This document shows positions 42,490 to 50,893 of a stretch of 64,000 nucleotides of DNA, piece by piece (within the stretch, counting starts at the first letter, position 1; each line of letters begins with the position of its first letter). The position numbers were made by a program, and so were the translations under genes. The notes below the pieces were generated by a model. It did not search any database, was not told where the DNA came from, and was given only the letters and a program-made list of their open reading frames with translations. Source of the DNA: Bacillus sp. AFS041924 (GTDB lineage: Bacteria > Bacillota > Bacilli > Bacillales > Bacillaceae_G). The stretch spans positions 162,416 through 226,415 of the forward strand of contig NZ_NULG01000007.1 of the NCBI RefSeq assembly GCF_002577195.1, in the 5' to 3' direction.

Positions 42490-42870
42490 ATAAGTTGGTT
42501 TACTTCTTTTCTTTAAATTCGCTGTATTTGTCTACCGGGTTATAGAACCATGTTGGTACGGGTCGATTGGAAACGGCTTGTTGTTTTACATATTGGTCTG
42601 TTCGGTAGTGGGCATATTCATGTGTGAAAATCGACTCAAGAGTGTTTCTTGAAGAAGCGTTTTCGCCAATTAAATGAATGGATTGATTTTGTGGATAATA
42701 GAAACCATCTAATTCTTCAAACGTCGAGTGTTGGTTTAATTGCTTTTAATCGTGATACACAAAAATAGATATTTTCTCATATTTTAGTTTAGGATAAATC
42801 TTGTTTAAAGCTTTTTTGGATTCAGAATATATATATTTGATTGTTTCAACAGATTGTTTTTCTTCTTTTT
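42490..42870 (-). pseudogene. zinc metallopeptidase ghost (HExxH)
   Basis: Minus-strand text in two frames: EKQSVETIKYIYSESKKALN..., then after a frameshift near 42746 FEELDGFYYPQNQSIHLIGE, SIFTHEYAHYRTDQYV and RPVPTWFYNPVDKYSEFKEK-stop. HEYAH is a gluzincin zinc motif, and PTWF is the place where intact relatives read PTWFxEG. No start remains, so it is a broken MA-type peptidase. Confidence 0.6.
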
Positions 42871-43082
42871 GGAAAGCGAATAGTCATCCCGTTTACTGTA
42901 TCAATACATAACCCTTTAGTATAGGGAACTGGGAAACGACAAATTTTGAAGAACGCCATCATACATAACTTAATCAAGTGGACCAAACTTCTCTCACTAA
43001 AGGAATTATGTCTTAATTTACTAAAAAACAAACTAAATGAAACCACATTAAATCTCAAAAAATTTCAACTTAGAAAAACTAT

Positions 43083-43112
43083 AAAGGGGAGCGAGTCGCT
43101 CCCCTTTTTAAC
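43083..43112. terminator. strong hairpin terminator
   Basis: aaaggggagcgag / tcgctcccctttt, a 12-bp GC-rich perfect stem followed by T's on the plus strand. No intact plus-strand gene precedes it; it may close the coiled-coil operon on the other strand or belong to the decayed peptidase locus. Confidence 0.7.
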
Positions 43113-43265
43113 AGCCTTTTTATTATTCTAATTAGCAGGAAAGTACAATAACCAAAGCAGTATTTATATTGGATACTACCCAATTTTCAACTAATTCCGT
43201 ATACACATTAGTCTCTTGAGTACTTCCCCGAAAAAGCAGAGGACTAGCCACTGCCTTAATGTACA

Positions 43266-43613
43266 TTACCAGGATGTACGTTGATTTTGAATTTGATCTG
43301 TTGACTTATCAATATCATCCATCATTTGCTTTAATCGTTTTAATCCGTCTGCCACTTGATTTTGATGAGTATCAATGCGGAAAGCAAATGCACGCAACCC
43401 TTCACGACTGATCGGATTTGTTGCATTAGAAGCATCCATAATTTCTTTTTCGATTGTATCGAACCCGCGCAATGCAGATTCTAACATTTCGATTGCAAAT
43501 TTGGCTTTATCAGAAATTGCGTCGATATGATAAGCCGTCATTTTTGTATTAGACTTGCCCCAATCAGAGCTCATATAATTTGGTGAATTAGTATTTGGAT
43601 TGTAATTACTCAT
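43266..43613 (-). CDS. hypothetical helical protein, partner of the upstream coiled-coil protein
   Basis: 115 residues: an Asn/Ser-rich N-terminus (MSNYNPNTNSPNYMSSDWGK) then long helices (ISDKAKFAIEMLESALRGFD; LKRLKQMMDDIDKSTDQIQN). Size and helical hairpin layout recall WXG100-type secreted proteins, but there is no WxG turn, so this is only a resemblance. 24 bases after the 139-residue gene, clearly one operon. ATG; GGGGAGAA upstream. Function unknown. Confidence 0.65.
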   Translation of the reverse strand: MSNYNPNTNSPNYMSSDWGKSNTKMTAYHIDAISDKAKFAIEMLESALRGFDTIEKEIMDASNATNPISREGLRAFAFRIDTHQNQVADGLKRLKQMMDDIDKSTDQIQNQRTSW

Positions 43614-43637
43614 GTACGATTCTCCCCAGAAATTAGA

Positions 43638-44057
43638 TTACTTTTGATACTTGTCAGTGATTGAATCAATCTTGTTTGTTAAATCATCGATTTCATCTGT
43701 TAAGCGGTCAATTTCATCTGTATAACGGTCTACATCTTTGATATTCTTTTGAACTTCTAAAATATTACTTGTTGTGCTTGTTACTTTTGACATAATTTCT
43801 GTACAGATAGAACCAACTAATACTTGTACATGGTCTGGTGCGTTACCACCAACTTGTTGAACTAAGCGGTCAACTAATGGTTTGATTTGAGTTAATGTGT
43901 CTGAAGCGTTTGTTAATTCACGTCCACAAGAATTTAATTCAGCGTCGATTTTATCTGATACCCTATCGATTTTTGATTGAGTAATTTGGTCAATCTCACG
44001 AACCACCTTGTCAATTTCATTACATACTTCACGTACTGCGCCTTTACCTACGATCAT
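43638..44057 (-). CDS. hypothetical coiled-coil protein downstream of a tRNA-like gene
   Basis: 139 residues, almost all helix. The C-terminus has a regular repeat YTDEIDRLTDEIDDLTNKID, the N-terminus REVCNEIDKVVREIDQITQS. Two cysteines in the middle (NSCGREL, GSICTEI). No signal peptide. ATG 44057 with CTGGAGGAAG upstream. It begins 44 bases after the CCA end of the tRNA-like gene on the same strand, so both are probably on one transcript. No family recognised. Confidence 0.65.
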   Translation of the reverse strand: MIVGKGAVREVCNEIDKVVREIDQITQSKIDRVSDKIDAELNSCGRELTNASDTLTQIKPLVDRLVQQVGGNAPDHVQVLVGSICTEIMSKVTSTTSNILEVQKNIKDVDRYTDEIDRLTDEIDDLTNKIDSITDKYQK

Positions 44058-44100
44058 GTGTTTCTTCCTCCAGGAGTTTTAATTTTTATATTTTTATTAT

Positions 44101-44177
44101 TGGACCCACAGGTAGGACTCGAACCTACATACGTTTTCACCCATTAGGCGGTTGCTCTTCCATTGAGCTACTGTGGA
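44101..44177 (-). tRNA. tRNA-like gene (pseudo-tRNA), anticodon uncertain
   Basis: Acceptor TCCACAG pairs with CTGTGGG, the D-arm is GCTC-aatggaa-GAGC, the T-arm GTAGG-TTCGAGT-CCTAC is perfect, and a CCA end is encoded. Acceptor, D- and T-arms resemble tRNA-Asn of bacilli. The anticodon arm does not fold properly: in standard register the loop is CTAATGG (AAT) with only three inner pairs. A normal decoding tRNA is unlikely. B. cereus has a described pseudo-tRNA ('tRNA-Other'); whether this is related cannot be decided here. Isolated from the tRNA cluster. Confidence 0.7.
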
Positions 44178-44679
44178 ATAATCCTATGCTATCATCAATC
44201 TAGCGATATTTTTATACCTATTTAAGTGTATCTCTACGTCATCAAAAACGAAATACACATCTACATAATCAAAATAAGTAATTTATTTAATTGGTTTGCT
44301 TTTTGCTTAATGAAATATATTAAAAAATCCTATTATTTAAAATAATGTCGCAACAATTAGAATAGGTAGATAAGCAGATATAGCTGAAAAATATGTAGTA
44401 GACTCTGAAGGTTGCATTTGAAAAGTTCCTTATAATAGATATATTTAATATCATATTAAATATGTTTGAATAAAATCTAGGTACTTTGGTATGTAATTTA
44501 AACTTCCTATGCAATTAACCTGACATTAAGTTGCATAAAAAATCGACTATACAGCCGAAGAAGTTGTTCAACTAAAGCTAGCATTAGCCATTCATGAATC
44601 CTCAGATTCACAACAGTGAATGGAAGTTTATATCGTACTCCCATGGTAGTTGTATAAGGTTTTTTTATCGATAAGTTGT
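44178..44679. other. gene-free AT-rich stretch
   Basis: No credible gene. It must hold the promoter of the tRNA-like operon (minus strand), though I see no clear -35/-10 pair. It contains ttgttcaactaaagc (44564-44578), a degenerate repeat seen again at 45726, and copy 1 of a 28-bp direct repeat (44631-44658). Confidence 0.5.
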
Positions 44680-45056
44680 TTATTTTTTATTTTTAATAAA
44701 TTTGCGAATGTAATAGCCTATCAATAATGTGAAAATAATAGCAGTATCTAATAAACCTGGTAAAAATTTTAACATCCATAGACTTAATATAAAAGTAGCC
44801 ACTGTTAAGTGTTCGATGTACTTTTCATGACTTAATTTGTTTTTATTAGTCACAATAATTATAAAAGCAATTGGTGGAACTATAAAACAAATAGTAGTAA
44901 TAACCTTATTTCGCAAATACCAAGGAATTGATTGATTCATAATATTAACCTCTAACATTTCATATTTGTTTTACCTTATCTGTATAAACATGCTTTTTAT
45001 ACACTACCATTTAAATAGAAAATTTACTTATCGTACTCCCATGGTAGTTGTATAAG
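44631..45056. repeat. 28-bp direct repeats flanking a small membrane gene
   Basis: Identical 28-base copies beginning tatcgtactcccatggtagt and ending tgtataag occur at 44631-44658 and 45029-45056 (398 bases apart) and bracket the 92-residue gene. A diverged relative (caactcccatgttagttata) is at 41870-41889. Confidence 0.8.
44680..44958 (-). CDS. small hypothetical membrane protein
   Basis: 92 residues with hydrophobic segments near 17-34, 48-64 and 66-84 and basic ends (YIRKFIKNKK). Start uncertain: residue 1 (44958) or the ATG at residue 6 (MNQSIPWYLRNK, 44943). Weak ribosome sites. Bracketed by 28-bp direct repeats. Function unknown. Confidence 0.5.
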   Translation of the reverse strand: MLEVNIMNQSIPWYLRNKVITTICFIVPPIAFIIIVTNKNKLSHEKYIEHLTVATFILSLWMLKFLPGLLDTAIIFTLLIGYYIRKFIKNKK

Positions 45057-45167
45057 ATGTTGCTATACAAATCGTCTTAATATAAAAAAAATCATTCCCA
45101 ATTGAGTAGATGAAATGAAACATATTTTTAGTCTCCCTATTAATCTATAGTTACATAAGGATTTTAT

Positions 45168-45419
45168 TCAACTTTTACTTGGCTGTTTAAACGTTCTGAT
45201 AAATGTTCCTAAACATACAGAACATATAAAGAAAATGGGAAAAAGCTGAACCAAATTTTGTTTTGTTGAGAATAAAAAAATTAGTAAAGAAACTCCAATT
45301 CCTGTAAGAGTCACTACTCTTAATTGGTTTTTAGGTGTTTTTGTAAATGATTTTGGAATAGCAGAAAGAATACATACGATTAAACCAAAAATGATAAGTT
45401 GAATAAAAAAAATCATCAT
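45168..45419 (-). CDS. small hypothetical membrane protein
   Basis: 83 residues with helices at about 2-22, 36-50 and 57-72. ATG 45419 with AAAGGAGAAA upstream, a good site. Same strand as the other small membrane gene. Function unknown. Confidence 0.55.
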   Translation of the reverse strand: MMIFFIQLIIFGLIVCILSAIPKSFTKTPKNQLRVVTLTGIGVSLLIFLFSTKQNLVQLFPIFFICSVCLGTFIRTFKQPSKS

Positions 45420-46000
45420 CTATTTCTCCTTTTTAATGGCTTAAGAAATTTGGGAGTATTTTTAATAACTACTTCTTAATATAACGCTACAATCATTTCC
45501 AGTAAATCGGGGGAATTTTATGCTTGGATACTTGTAAAACTAAATAAATTCTAATTTTTGATATGTCGAAAACCAAAAAAACATAGAAGCAAGTATCATT
45601 TAGACTAAATTAAATGTATCATCATATAAAAACTTGGGGGAATTTTAATTAATTCTAATAACTAAACTTATTGAACTAATCTGCCATTTACTACAATAAA
45701 AAAAGCCGCATTTAAGCAACTCGTGTTCTTCAACTAAAGCATTCGTTCAAAAAGTTCCAAAATTGTTGCTGTTGTATATGAGGACATCTATAGTACAAAA
45801 AATGGATAGAAATAGTAGAAATGATATCTACTATTTCAAGGGACTTACCTGTTAGCGATAGGACATATATGCAGTAAGAGCAAGCATTAAATTTATGTTA
45901 TTCTTCCAAATGCTTTCTAATAGATATTCAATTTATTATCTAGTATAGTTTGCTGAATTATTCTGATACTAAAGTTGATAAATATATCGGAGGTAGTAAA
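45420..46000. other. gene-poor interval with repeat debris
   Basis: Holds actaatctgccatt (45675-45688), repeated at 54560, and ttcttcaactaaagc (45726-45740), repeated in part at 44564. A perfect 11-bp hairpin gaaatagtaga/tctactatttc spans 45809-45837. The YetF-like gene promoter should be at the right end; nothing clear seen. Confidence 0.5.
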
Positions 46001-46705
46001 TTGTCTTTTTTATTTAGTGATCATTCTTTAACTTTTTTTGACTGGGTGTTGAGAGCAACAGTTGGATTTATTTTTATGTTAATTAGTGTGAAAATATTAG
46101 GTCAAAGAACAATTTCGCAAATGAGATTACTGGATTTTGTTATCGTGCTCATCTTAGGAAATATTATCGCCCATCCATTATCTGATGAAGAATTATCGTT
46201 AACGGATTCCTTTATTTCTATCGGTGTTTTAGTTCTCTTATATTTAATTTGTAATTATTTAACTTTTAGTTCAAATAAATTCAAGCATTATGTGAATCCT
46301 CATCCATTGCATCTTATTACTAATGGAATCATACAATATAAAAATTTAAAAAAAGCACGTATTACCATTGATGAATTACTTTCAGAGTTAAGAAAAGAAA
46401 AAATTGATGATCCGAAAAAGGTTGCGTTAGCTTGTTGGGAAGCAGGTGGTTTTATTTCTACGTTTTTATATCCGAAATACGAGAACCCGACAAGAGAAGA
46501 TCTTCAATTAAAAGACAAAACATTTCATTTTAACCAACCAATTATTAAAGATGGAACGATTGAACAAGAAATTCTTACTAAGATCAACAAAGATCCAAAT
46601 TGGCTAATAGAAGAATTAAAAAATAAATATAATGTTTCAATTAATGAAATATTACTAGCGACCTTAAATGAAAATGATAGAATCGATATATATTTATATA
46701 AATAA
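46001..46705 (+). CDS. YetF/YcaP-type DUF421 membrane protein (copy 2)
   Basis: 234 residues from TTG 46001, chosen because GGAGGT lies 6 bases upstream; a longer frame to 45950 has no ribosome site. Helices at the N-terminus with KILGQRTISQMRLLDFVIVLILGNIIAHPL, then the soluble domains (ARITIDELLSELRKEKI; KVALACWEAGGFISTFLYPK). Same family as 39343-40056 but clearly diverged. Single gene. Role unknown, envelope or spore related by family. Confidence 0.87.
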   Translation: MSFLFSDHSLTFFDWVLRATVGFIFMLISVKILGQRTISQMRLLDFVIVLILGNIIAHPLSDEELSLTDSFISIGVLVLLYLICNYLTFSSNKFKHYVNPHPLHLITNGIIQYKNLKKARITIDELLSELRKEKIDDPKKVALACWEAGGFISTFLYPKYENPTREDLQLKDKTFHFNQPIIKDGTIEQEILTKINKDPNWLIEELKNKYNVSINEILLATLNENDRIDIYLYK

Positions 46706-46927
46706 AATGAGGTTATTTTCATGTTTAAAGGTTACAACTCGAAGAAATTCCTTCAGTTGAATTTATAGCGGTTTAAGGTAGCTTAACTCAAAAATACAAT
46801 TATACTCTGTTCTGTGGAATAAAGACCTAATAAAAAATAAGGGATTTCACATAATATATAGGCATATGTGAGTTCCCAATTCAGTTTTCATTTTAATATA
46901 TTTAACAATCTAACTACATACCTCATT

Positions 46928-47238
46928 TTATAACAAGGTTAATTTTCCGATTTTGTTACACTCTAATGCGAACCATACGGCTCCATCCTTGTCACATACA
47001 ATTCCGTGAGGTTCTGCATTAGGTGTTTTAATTGTGTATTCCACAATTGCACGGTCTCTTGTCAATCTTCCTATTTTATTTGCACCCCATTCAGTAGACC
47101 ATAAATCAAATTCTTTTCCAACAGCAATAGCATGGGGGCGTGCATTTGGTTTAGGGATGCCATATTCAATTATCTCCCCAGAATAAGAGATTCTCCCTAT
47201 TTTATTCCCAATTATTTCTACAAACCACTGACTACGTT
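46928..47238 (-). pseudogene. virginiamycin B lyase (Vgb) C-terminal fragment
   Basis: Minus-strand frame reads [60 protein letters not shown] and [20 protein letters not shown], ending [12 protein letters not shown]. These are the last blades of a seven-bladed streptogramin B lyase. About 100 of roughly 300 residues remain with no start, so it is a truncated remnant. Confidence 0.75.
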
Positions 47239-47265
47239 AGTATTTAAACTCTAAATATTTAAGAC

Positions 47266-47506
47266 AAAAAGCCAGAAAAGCCTTCAAACAGATTGTCTGG
47301 TTTGTCATTTTCTACTTATTTCGCACGCTATTTAATTCTCCATACCCGCTCTCTATTTCGCTGCCTTCTCATGCTCCTGCTTAAAAAAGCTCTTCATATA
47401 ATGGAACACATCTAACTTTTGCTTTAGAATATAATAGCGAAATTTCTCTTCATTTATATTTTATATGCAGCCATTAGAGTAGGGTTTCGATTGTATTGGT
47501 TTACTT
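47266..47506 (-). pseudogene. displaced copy of the yhbH 3' end (copy A)
   Basis: 47354-47506 resembles the last ~50 codons of yhbH ([12 protein letters not shown]..., [20 protein letters not shown]) with a frameshift, followed by a terminator-like gccagaaaag...tgtctggttt (47270-47302). About 80 percent identical by eye to 54700-54860. Confidence 0.75.
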
Positions 47507-47653
47507 GTTTAGGATATACCCTTTGATACGACTGATTTTTTCGTATTCAATTATGGAACACAATAAAAAGCCTGTATCTATAATTACAGACTTTTTTGTG
47601 GCATGTAGAATTTAAACAGATCTAAAGTAAACGAGAATAATTTTACGATCATG

Positions 47654-49051
47654 TTAGATTTTGAACCATGAATTATATAACAAGCGAATTGCCTCTTCAA
47701 TCTCAGCCTCTGATAAAATAGCAAATCCAAGTAACACTGTATTTTTTTGATTATTCCCTTTGTTATAATACATTGAGACTGGATATACTTTAATACTATT
47801 TTCAGCCGCTCTTTTTATTAACTCTTCTTCTAACATTCCATTGTGAACCTTTAATAAAATATGTAAGCCAGAATCTTCTCCTATCACTTCCACTTTATTA
47901 GAAAAGTACCTTTCTATCGCCGAAACAAGTACATCTCTCTTTTTTCTGTATACAACTCGCATTTTATGAATATGTTTTTCCCAATGTCCTTCGTTTAAAA
48001 ATCTTCTAATGATTTCTTGATCAATTCTTGAAACACTTTGTGTGTAGAATAAATATTGTGAATGATACAATTTAATTAGCTGTTTTGGCAACACCATATA
48101 ACTCATTCGTAATGATGGGAGTAAAGCTTTCGAAAATGTTCCCATGTAAATTACGTTTCCCTCTGTATCAAGCCCCTGCAATGCTGGAATCGGTTTTCCA
48201 GAGTAACGAAATTCACTGTCATAATCATCTTCAATAATATAACGTCCATTCTCCTCTTGTGCCCATTGTAATAGTTGTCCTCTTCTTTTAATTGGCATAA
48301 TCATTCCACAAGGAAATTGGTGAGACGGGGTAACGAAAATAACTTTCGCATTGCTAGCTTCTAAAGCCGCAATACAGATCCCATCACCATCAAGTGGGAT
48401 CATTTGAACATTTTCTTCTCCCTTCTCAAAAACAACCAACTTTCGATGATACCCTGGATTTTCAACTGCAAAATGCCTCCCCTTTAGTAACTGAAACAAG
48501 ATTCTTATTAAAAATTGTGTTCCGGCTCCTATTACAATTTGACTCGATGAACATCTAACACCTCTTGACTCATATAAATATTTCGCAATCTCTTCACGCA
48601 AGTTGGATTCACCTTGAGGATGACCAAGAAGTAGAAGGTCCTTATTTTCCTGTTGCCATACTTCATTCGAAATTTTCCGATAGACGGCGAATGGAAATGT
48701 CTTTGGATCTACACCCGTTTGTGTAAAATCATATTTATATATCTGTTCTCCGTAAAATACTTCCTTTACCAATTCTCTTTTTTTCTCTGTTAGCATCATT
48801 TGCTCAATTTCACATACAAAATACCCCTTACGTGAAACTGATTCAATATACCCTTCTGCTAGAAGTTGTTCATATGCCGATTCAACTGTATTTTTACTCA
48901 CCTCTAAATACATTGCAAACTTTCTTTTTGCTGGAAGCTTCGTCATTGGAGGGATTTTTCCACTTCTTATTTCTTCTTTTATATACTCATATAACTGTAC
49001 ATACAACGGTATTTTTGACTCAATATTCAAACTTGGTGTTAACTCTAACAT
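47654..49051 (-). CDS. MocR/PdxR-type GntR regulator with aminotransferase domain
   Basis: 465 residues from ATG 49051 (AAGGGG at 9 bases; an upstream GTG gives 6 more residues). N-terminal GntR winged helix: LYEYIKEEIRSGKIPPMTKL, then LPAKRKFAMYLEVSKNTVES. C-terminal fold-I aminotransferase domain with DDYDSEFRY and the PLP lysine in YMGTFSKALLPSLRMSYM. Senses PLP or an amino compound. Divergent from an EamA exporter across about 110 bases, its likely target. Confidence 0.92.
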   Translation of the reverse strand: MLELTPSLNIESKIPLYVQLYEYIKEEIRSGKIPPMTKLPAKRKFAMYLEVSKNTVESAYEQLLAEGYIESVSRKGYFVCEIEQMMLTEKKRELVKEVFYGEQIYKYDFTQTGVDPKTFPFAVYRKISNEVWQQENKDLLLLGHPQGESNLREEIAKYLYESRGVRCSSSQIVIGAGTQFLIRILFQLLKGRHFAVENPGYHRKLVVFEKGEENVQMIPLDGDGICIAALEASNAKVIFVTPSHQFPCGMIMPIKRRGQLLQWAQEENGRYIIEDDYDSEFRYSGKPIPALQGLDTEGNVIYMGTFSKALLPSLRMSYMVLPKQLIKLYHSQYLFYTQSVSRIDQEIIRRFLNEGHWEKHIHKMRVVYRKKRDVLVSAIERYFSNKVEVIGEDSGLHILLKVHNGMLEEELIKRAAENSIKVYPVSMYYNKGNNQKNTVLLGFAILSEAEIEEAIRLLYNSWFKI

Positions 49052-49164
49052 AAAATCTGACCCCTTCACAAAACGGATTATTGATACTTTATACAGTACC
49101 AGAGGTTATATATAATTCTTTTTATCATGTAAATCGAATAAAATCAATTTTTGAAAGGAGCATC

Positions 49165-50097
49165 ATGATCATGCAAAACAAAAGACGTCTTGGACTACTT
49201 ATGATTCTTACAGGAGCTACTTTATGGGGATTATCAGGTCCATTAATTCAGTGGTTTTTTCAACGTACGACAATAACTTCTATCGACTATTTAGTAATTC
49301 GCCTCTTACTTGCGGGAGTCTTTATTTTATGTTTCTTACTTACAAAAAAACAAAATATATTTCGAATTTGGCAACAACCAAGTCATCTATTACACCTTAT
49401 CATTTTCTCTATTCTCGGGATGCTTGGCGCACAATATGCTTTTATTGAAACGGTTCATATTAGCAACGCTGTGACCGCTACACTATTCCAATTTTTAGGG
49501 CCAGTTCTCATTACTGTTTATGTTGCAATACAGAATAAAAAACTGCCTTCTACTATGCAAGTGCTAGCAATTTTCTCTGCACTAATAGGCACATATTTTA
49601 TTATTACAAATGGATCAGCCCATAATATTGTCATGTCTAAGGAAACTATTTTATTCGGACTGTTAACAGCTATTGGTTTTACCTTCTATACACTTCACCC
49701 TACTTCCCTTATTCAACAATGGGGGACGACTCTTATTATTGGCTGGGGTATGCTAATTGGAGGTATTGCATTATTTATTTACAATCATTCTTTTGAATGG
49801 AAACAATTTTCACAAGCCTTTACGCTGTCAACATTCTCTATGCTGATTTTTATTATTATAATTGGTACACTTTCTTTTCTTCTCTACATCGGTAGCCTAA
49901 AATATTTATCAGCAACAGAGACTAGTATTTTATCTAGTATTGAACCACTGGTAGCAACTATTGTTTCTATTACTTGGCTAAATGAATCTTTCGGAGTATA
50001 CCAATTACTAGGTGGTATATGTATCGTCATCGCAGTTATTTTCTTAACAATGCCAGAAAAAGAAGTAAAATCCACAGTCACAACTGGACAAATATGA
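49165..50097 (+). CDS. EamA/DMT-family transporter
   Basis: 310 residues from ATG 49165 with AAAGGAG 4 bases upstream (ATG at 49171 equally possible). Ten helices in two EamA repeats: GLLMILTGATLWGLSGPLIQ at the N-terminus and LSSIEPLVATIVSITWLNES in the second repeat (usually EP-x-A). Family exports amino acids, metabolites or drugs. Paired divergently with a MocR regulator, an arrangement often controlling amino-compound export. Confidence 0.9.
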   Translation: MIMQNKRRLGLLMILTGATLWGLSGPLIQWFFQRTTITSIDYLVIRLLLAGVFILCFLLTKKQNIFRIWQQPSHLLHLIIFSILGMLGAQYAFIETVHISNAVTATLFQFLGPVLITVYVAIQNKKLPSTMQVLAIFSALIGTYFIITNGSAHNIVMSKETILFGLLTAIGFTFYTLHPTSLIQQWGTTLIIGWGMLIGGIALFIYNHSFEWKQFSQAFTLSTFSMLIFIIIIGTLSFLLYIGSLKYLSATETSILSSIEPLVATIVSITWLNESFGVYQLLGGICIVIAVIFLTMPEKEVKSTVTTGQI

Positions 50098-50280
50098 TGC
50101 CAAATGTAAAAAAGGTCTATTTTAAATAAAAAGTTGAATAAGTGTTTTTGTCTTGAGAGAACTAGCTCAACAAGAAAATATCGTTAAATTAACGATTATT
50201 GATACAATCTCCCTTCTTCTCAAAACTTTTCATTTTACTGATGTATTTTTAACGATCGATTAAATACTATACTTTTACGA

Positions 50281-50471
50281 CAAAAAACCAGAAAAATCCT
50301 TTACTGGGCTTTTCTGGTTTCACTTACTTATTCTACTCACAATTCATTTAAGTCAATTATCTAGCGATTATTTCGCTGCTTTCTCATGCTCCTGTTTAAA
50401 GAAGCTCTTCATTGAATGGAATACATCTGATTTTTGTTTAAGGATATAGTAGCGGAATTTTTCATCATAAA
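50281..50471 (-). pseudogene. displaced copy of the yhbH 3' end plus terminator (copy B)
   Basis: Runs nearly in step with 54625-54814: terminator aaaccagaaaa...ttttctggttt, the interval around tatctagcgattatttcgctgc and the last ~35 yhbH codons ([20 protein letters not shown]). High identity (near 88 percent by eye). Upstream coding sequence is absent. Confidence 0.85.
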
Positions 50472-50796
50472 TTTATTTTTCTAAAAACCCATTAAGATGT
50501 TGAGGATATCCCCTTATAAGATGATCAATTCATATTAATTCAAGCGGTTATTCCTGTAAAGAATTGAAAATAGAATTCAAATCCTACTTGGATTACCTCC
50601 TCCTTTTTTTATTGAAATAAACAGAACAAAATTCTTTATTATTCTTCATAATAAACAGATTCTTATATTTGTCTTGGTCTCGGTATGTTTTTTTGATGAT
50701 TACCAATATTAATTTCTTATGAAGGTAAGCATATTGAATTGAATCTATTATTTAATTTTTATCGAGCAAATTATTTTAAACTTGTACTTGCATTAA
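50472..50796. other. no feature seen
   Basis: AT-rich DNA without a credible ORF. A lone aaaaaggaggaggtaatcc at 50596-50615 (minus strand) looks like a ribosome site with no gene behind it (only about ten codons). Confidence 0.5.
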
Positions 50797-50835
50797 AAAA
50801 AACAGAAAAACCATCATTCTAGTTTCTCTGTTTTA
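50797..50835 (-). terminator. terminator of putP
   Basis: Minus strand: aaaacagagaaac pairs with gtttttctgtttt and is followed by a T-run. Confidence 0.85.
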
Positions 50836-50893
50836 CATTACATATGAACTTACTATTCTACTAACAAATTCATCTATATATAAGAAATACTTT

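Noticed and set aside
42946..43131. Short ORFs on both strands at 42.8-43.1 kb
   Set aside because: No ribosome site and no protein-like text; only the hairpin terminator is supported.
43266..43613. WXG100/ESX protein
   Set aside because: Length and helices fit loosely but there is no WxG turn or C-terminal YxxxD/E signal, and no T7SS gene nearby.
44320..44514. 64-residue minus-strand ORF
   Set aside because: No ribosome site; aromatic/Ile/Asn-rich composition of random AT-rich DNA.
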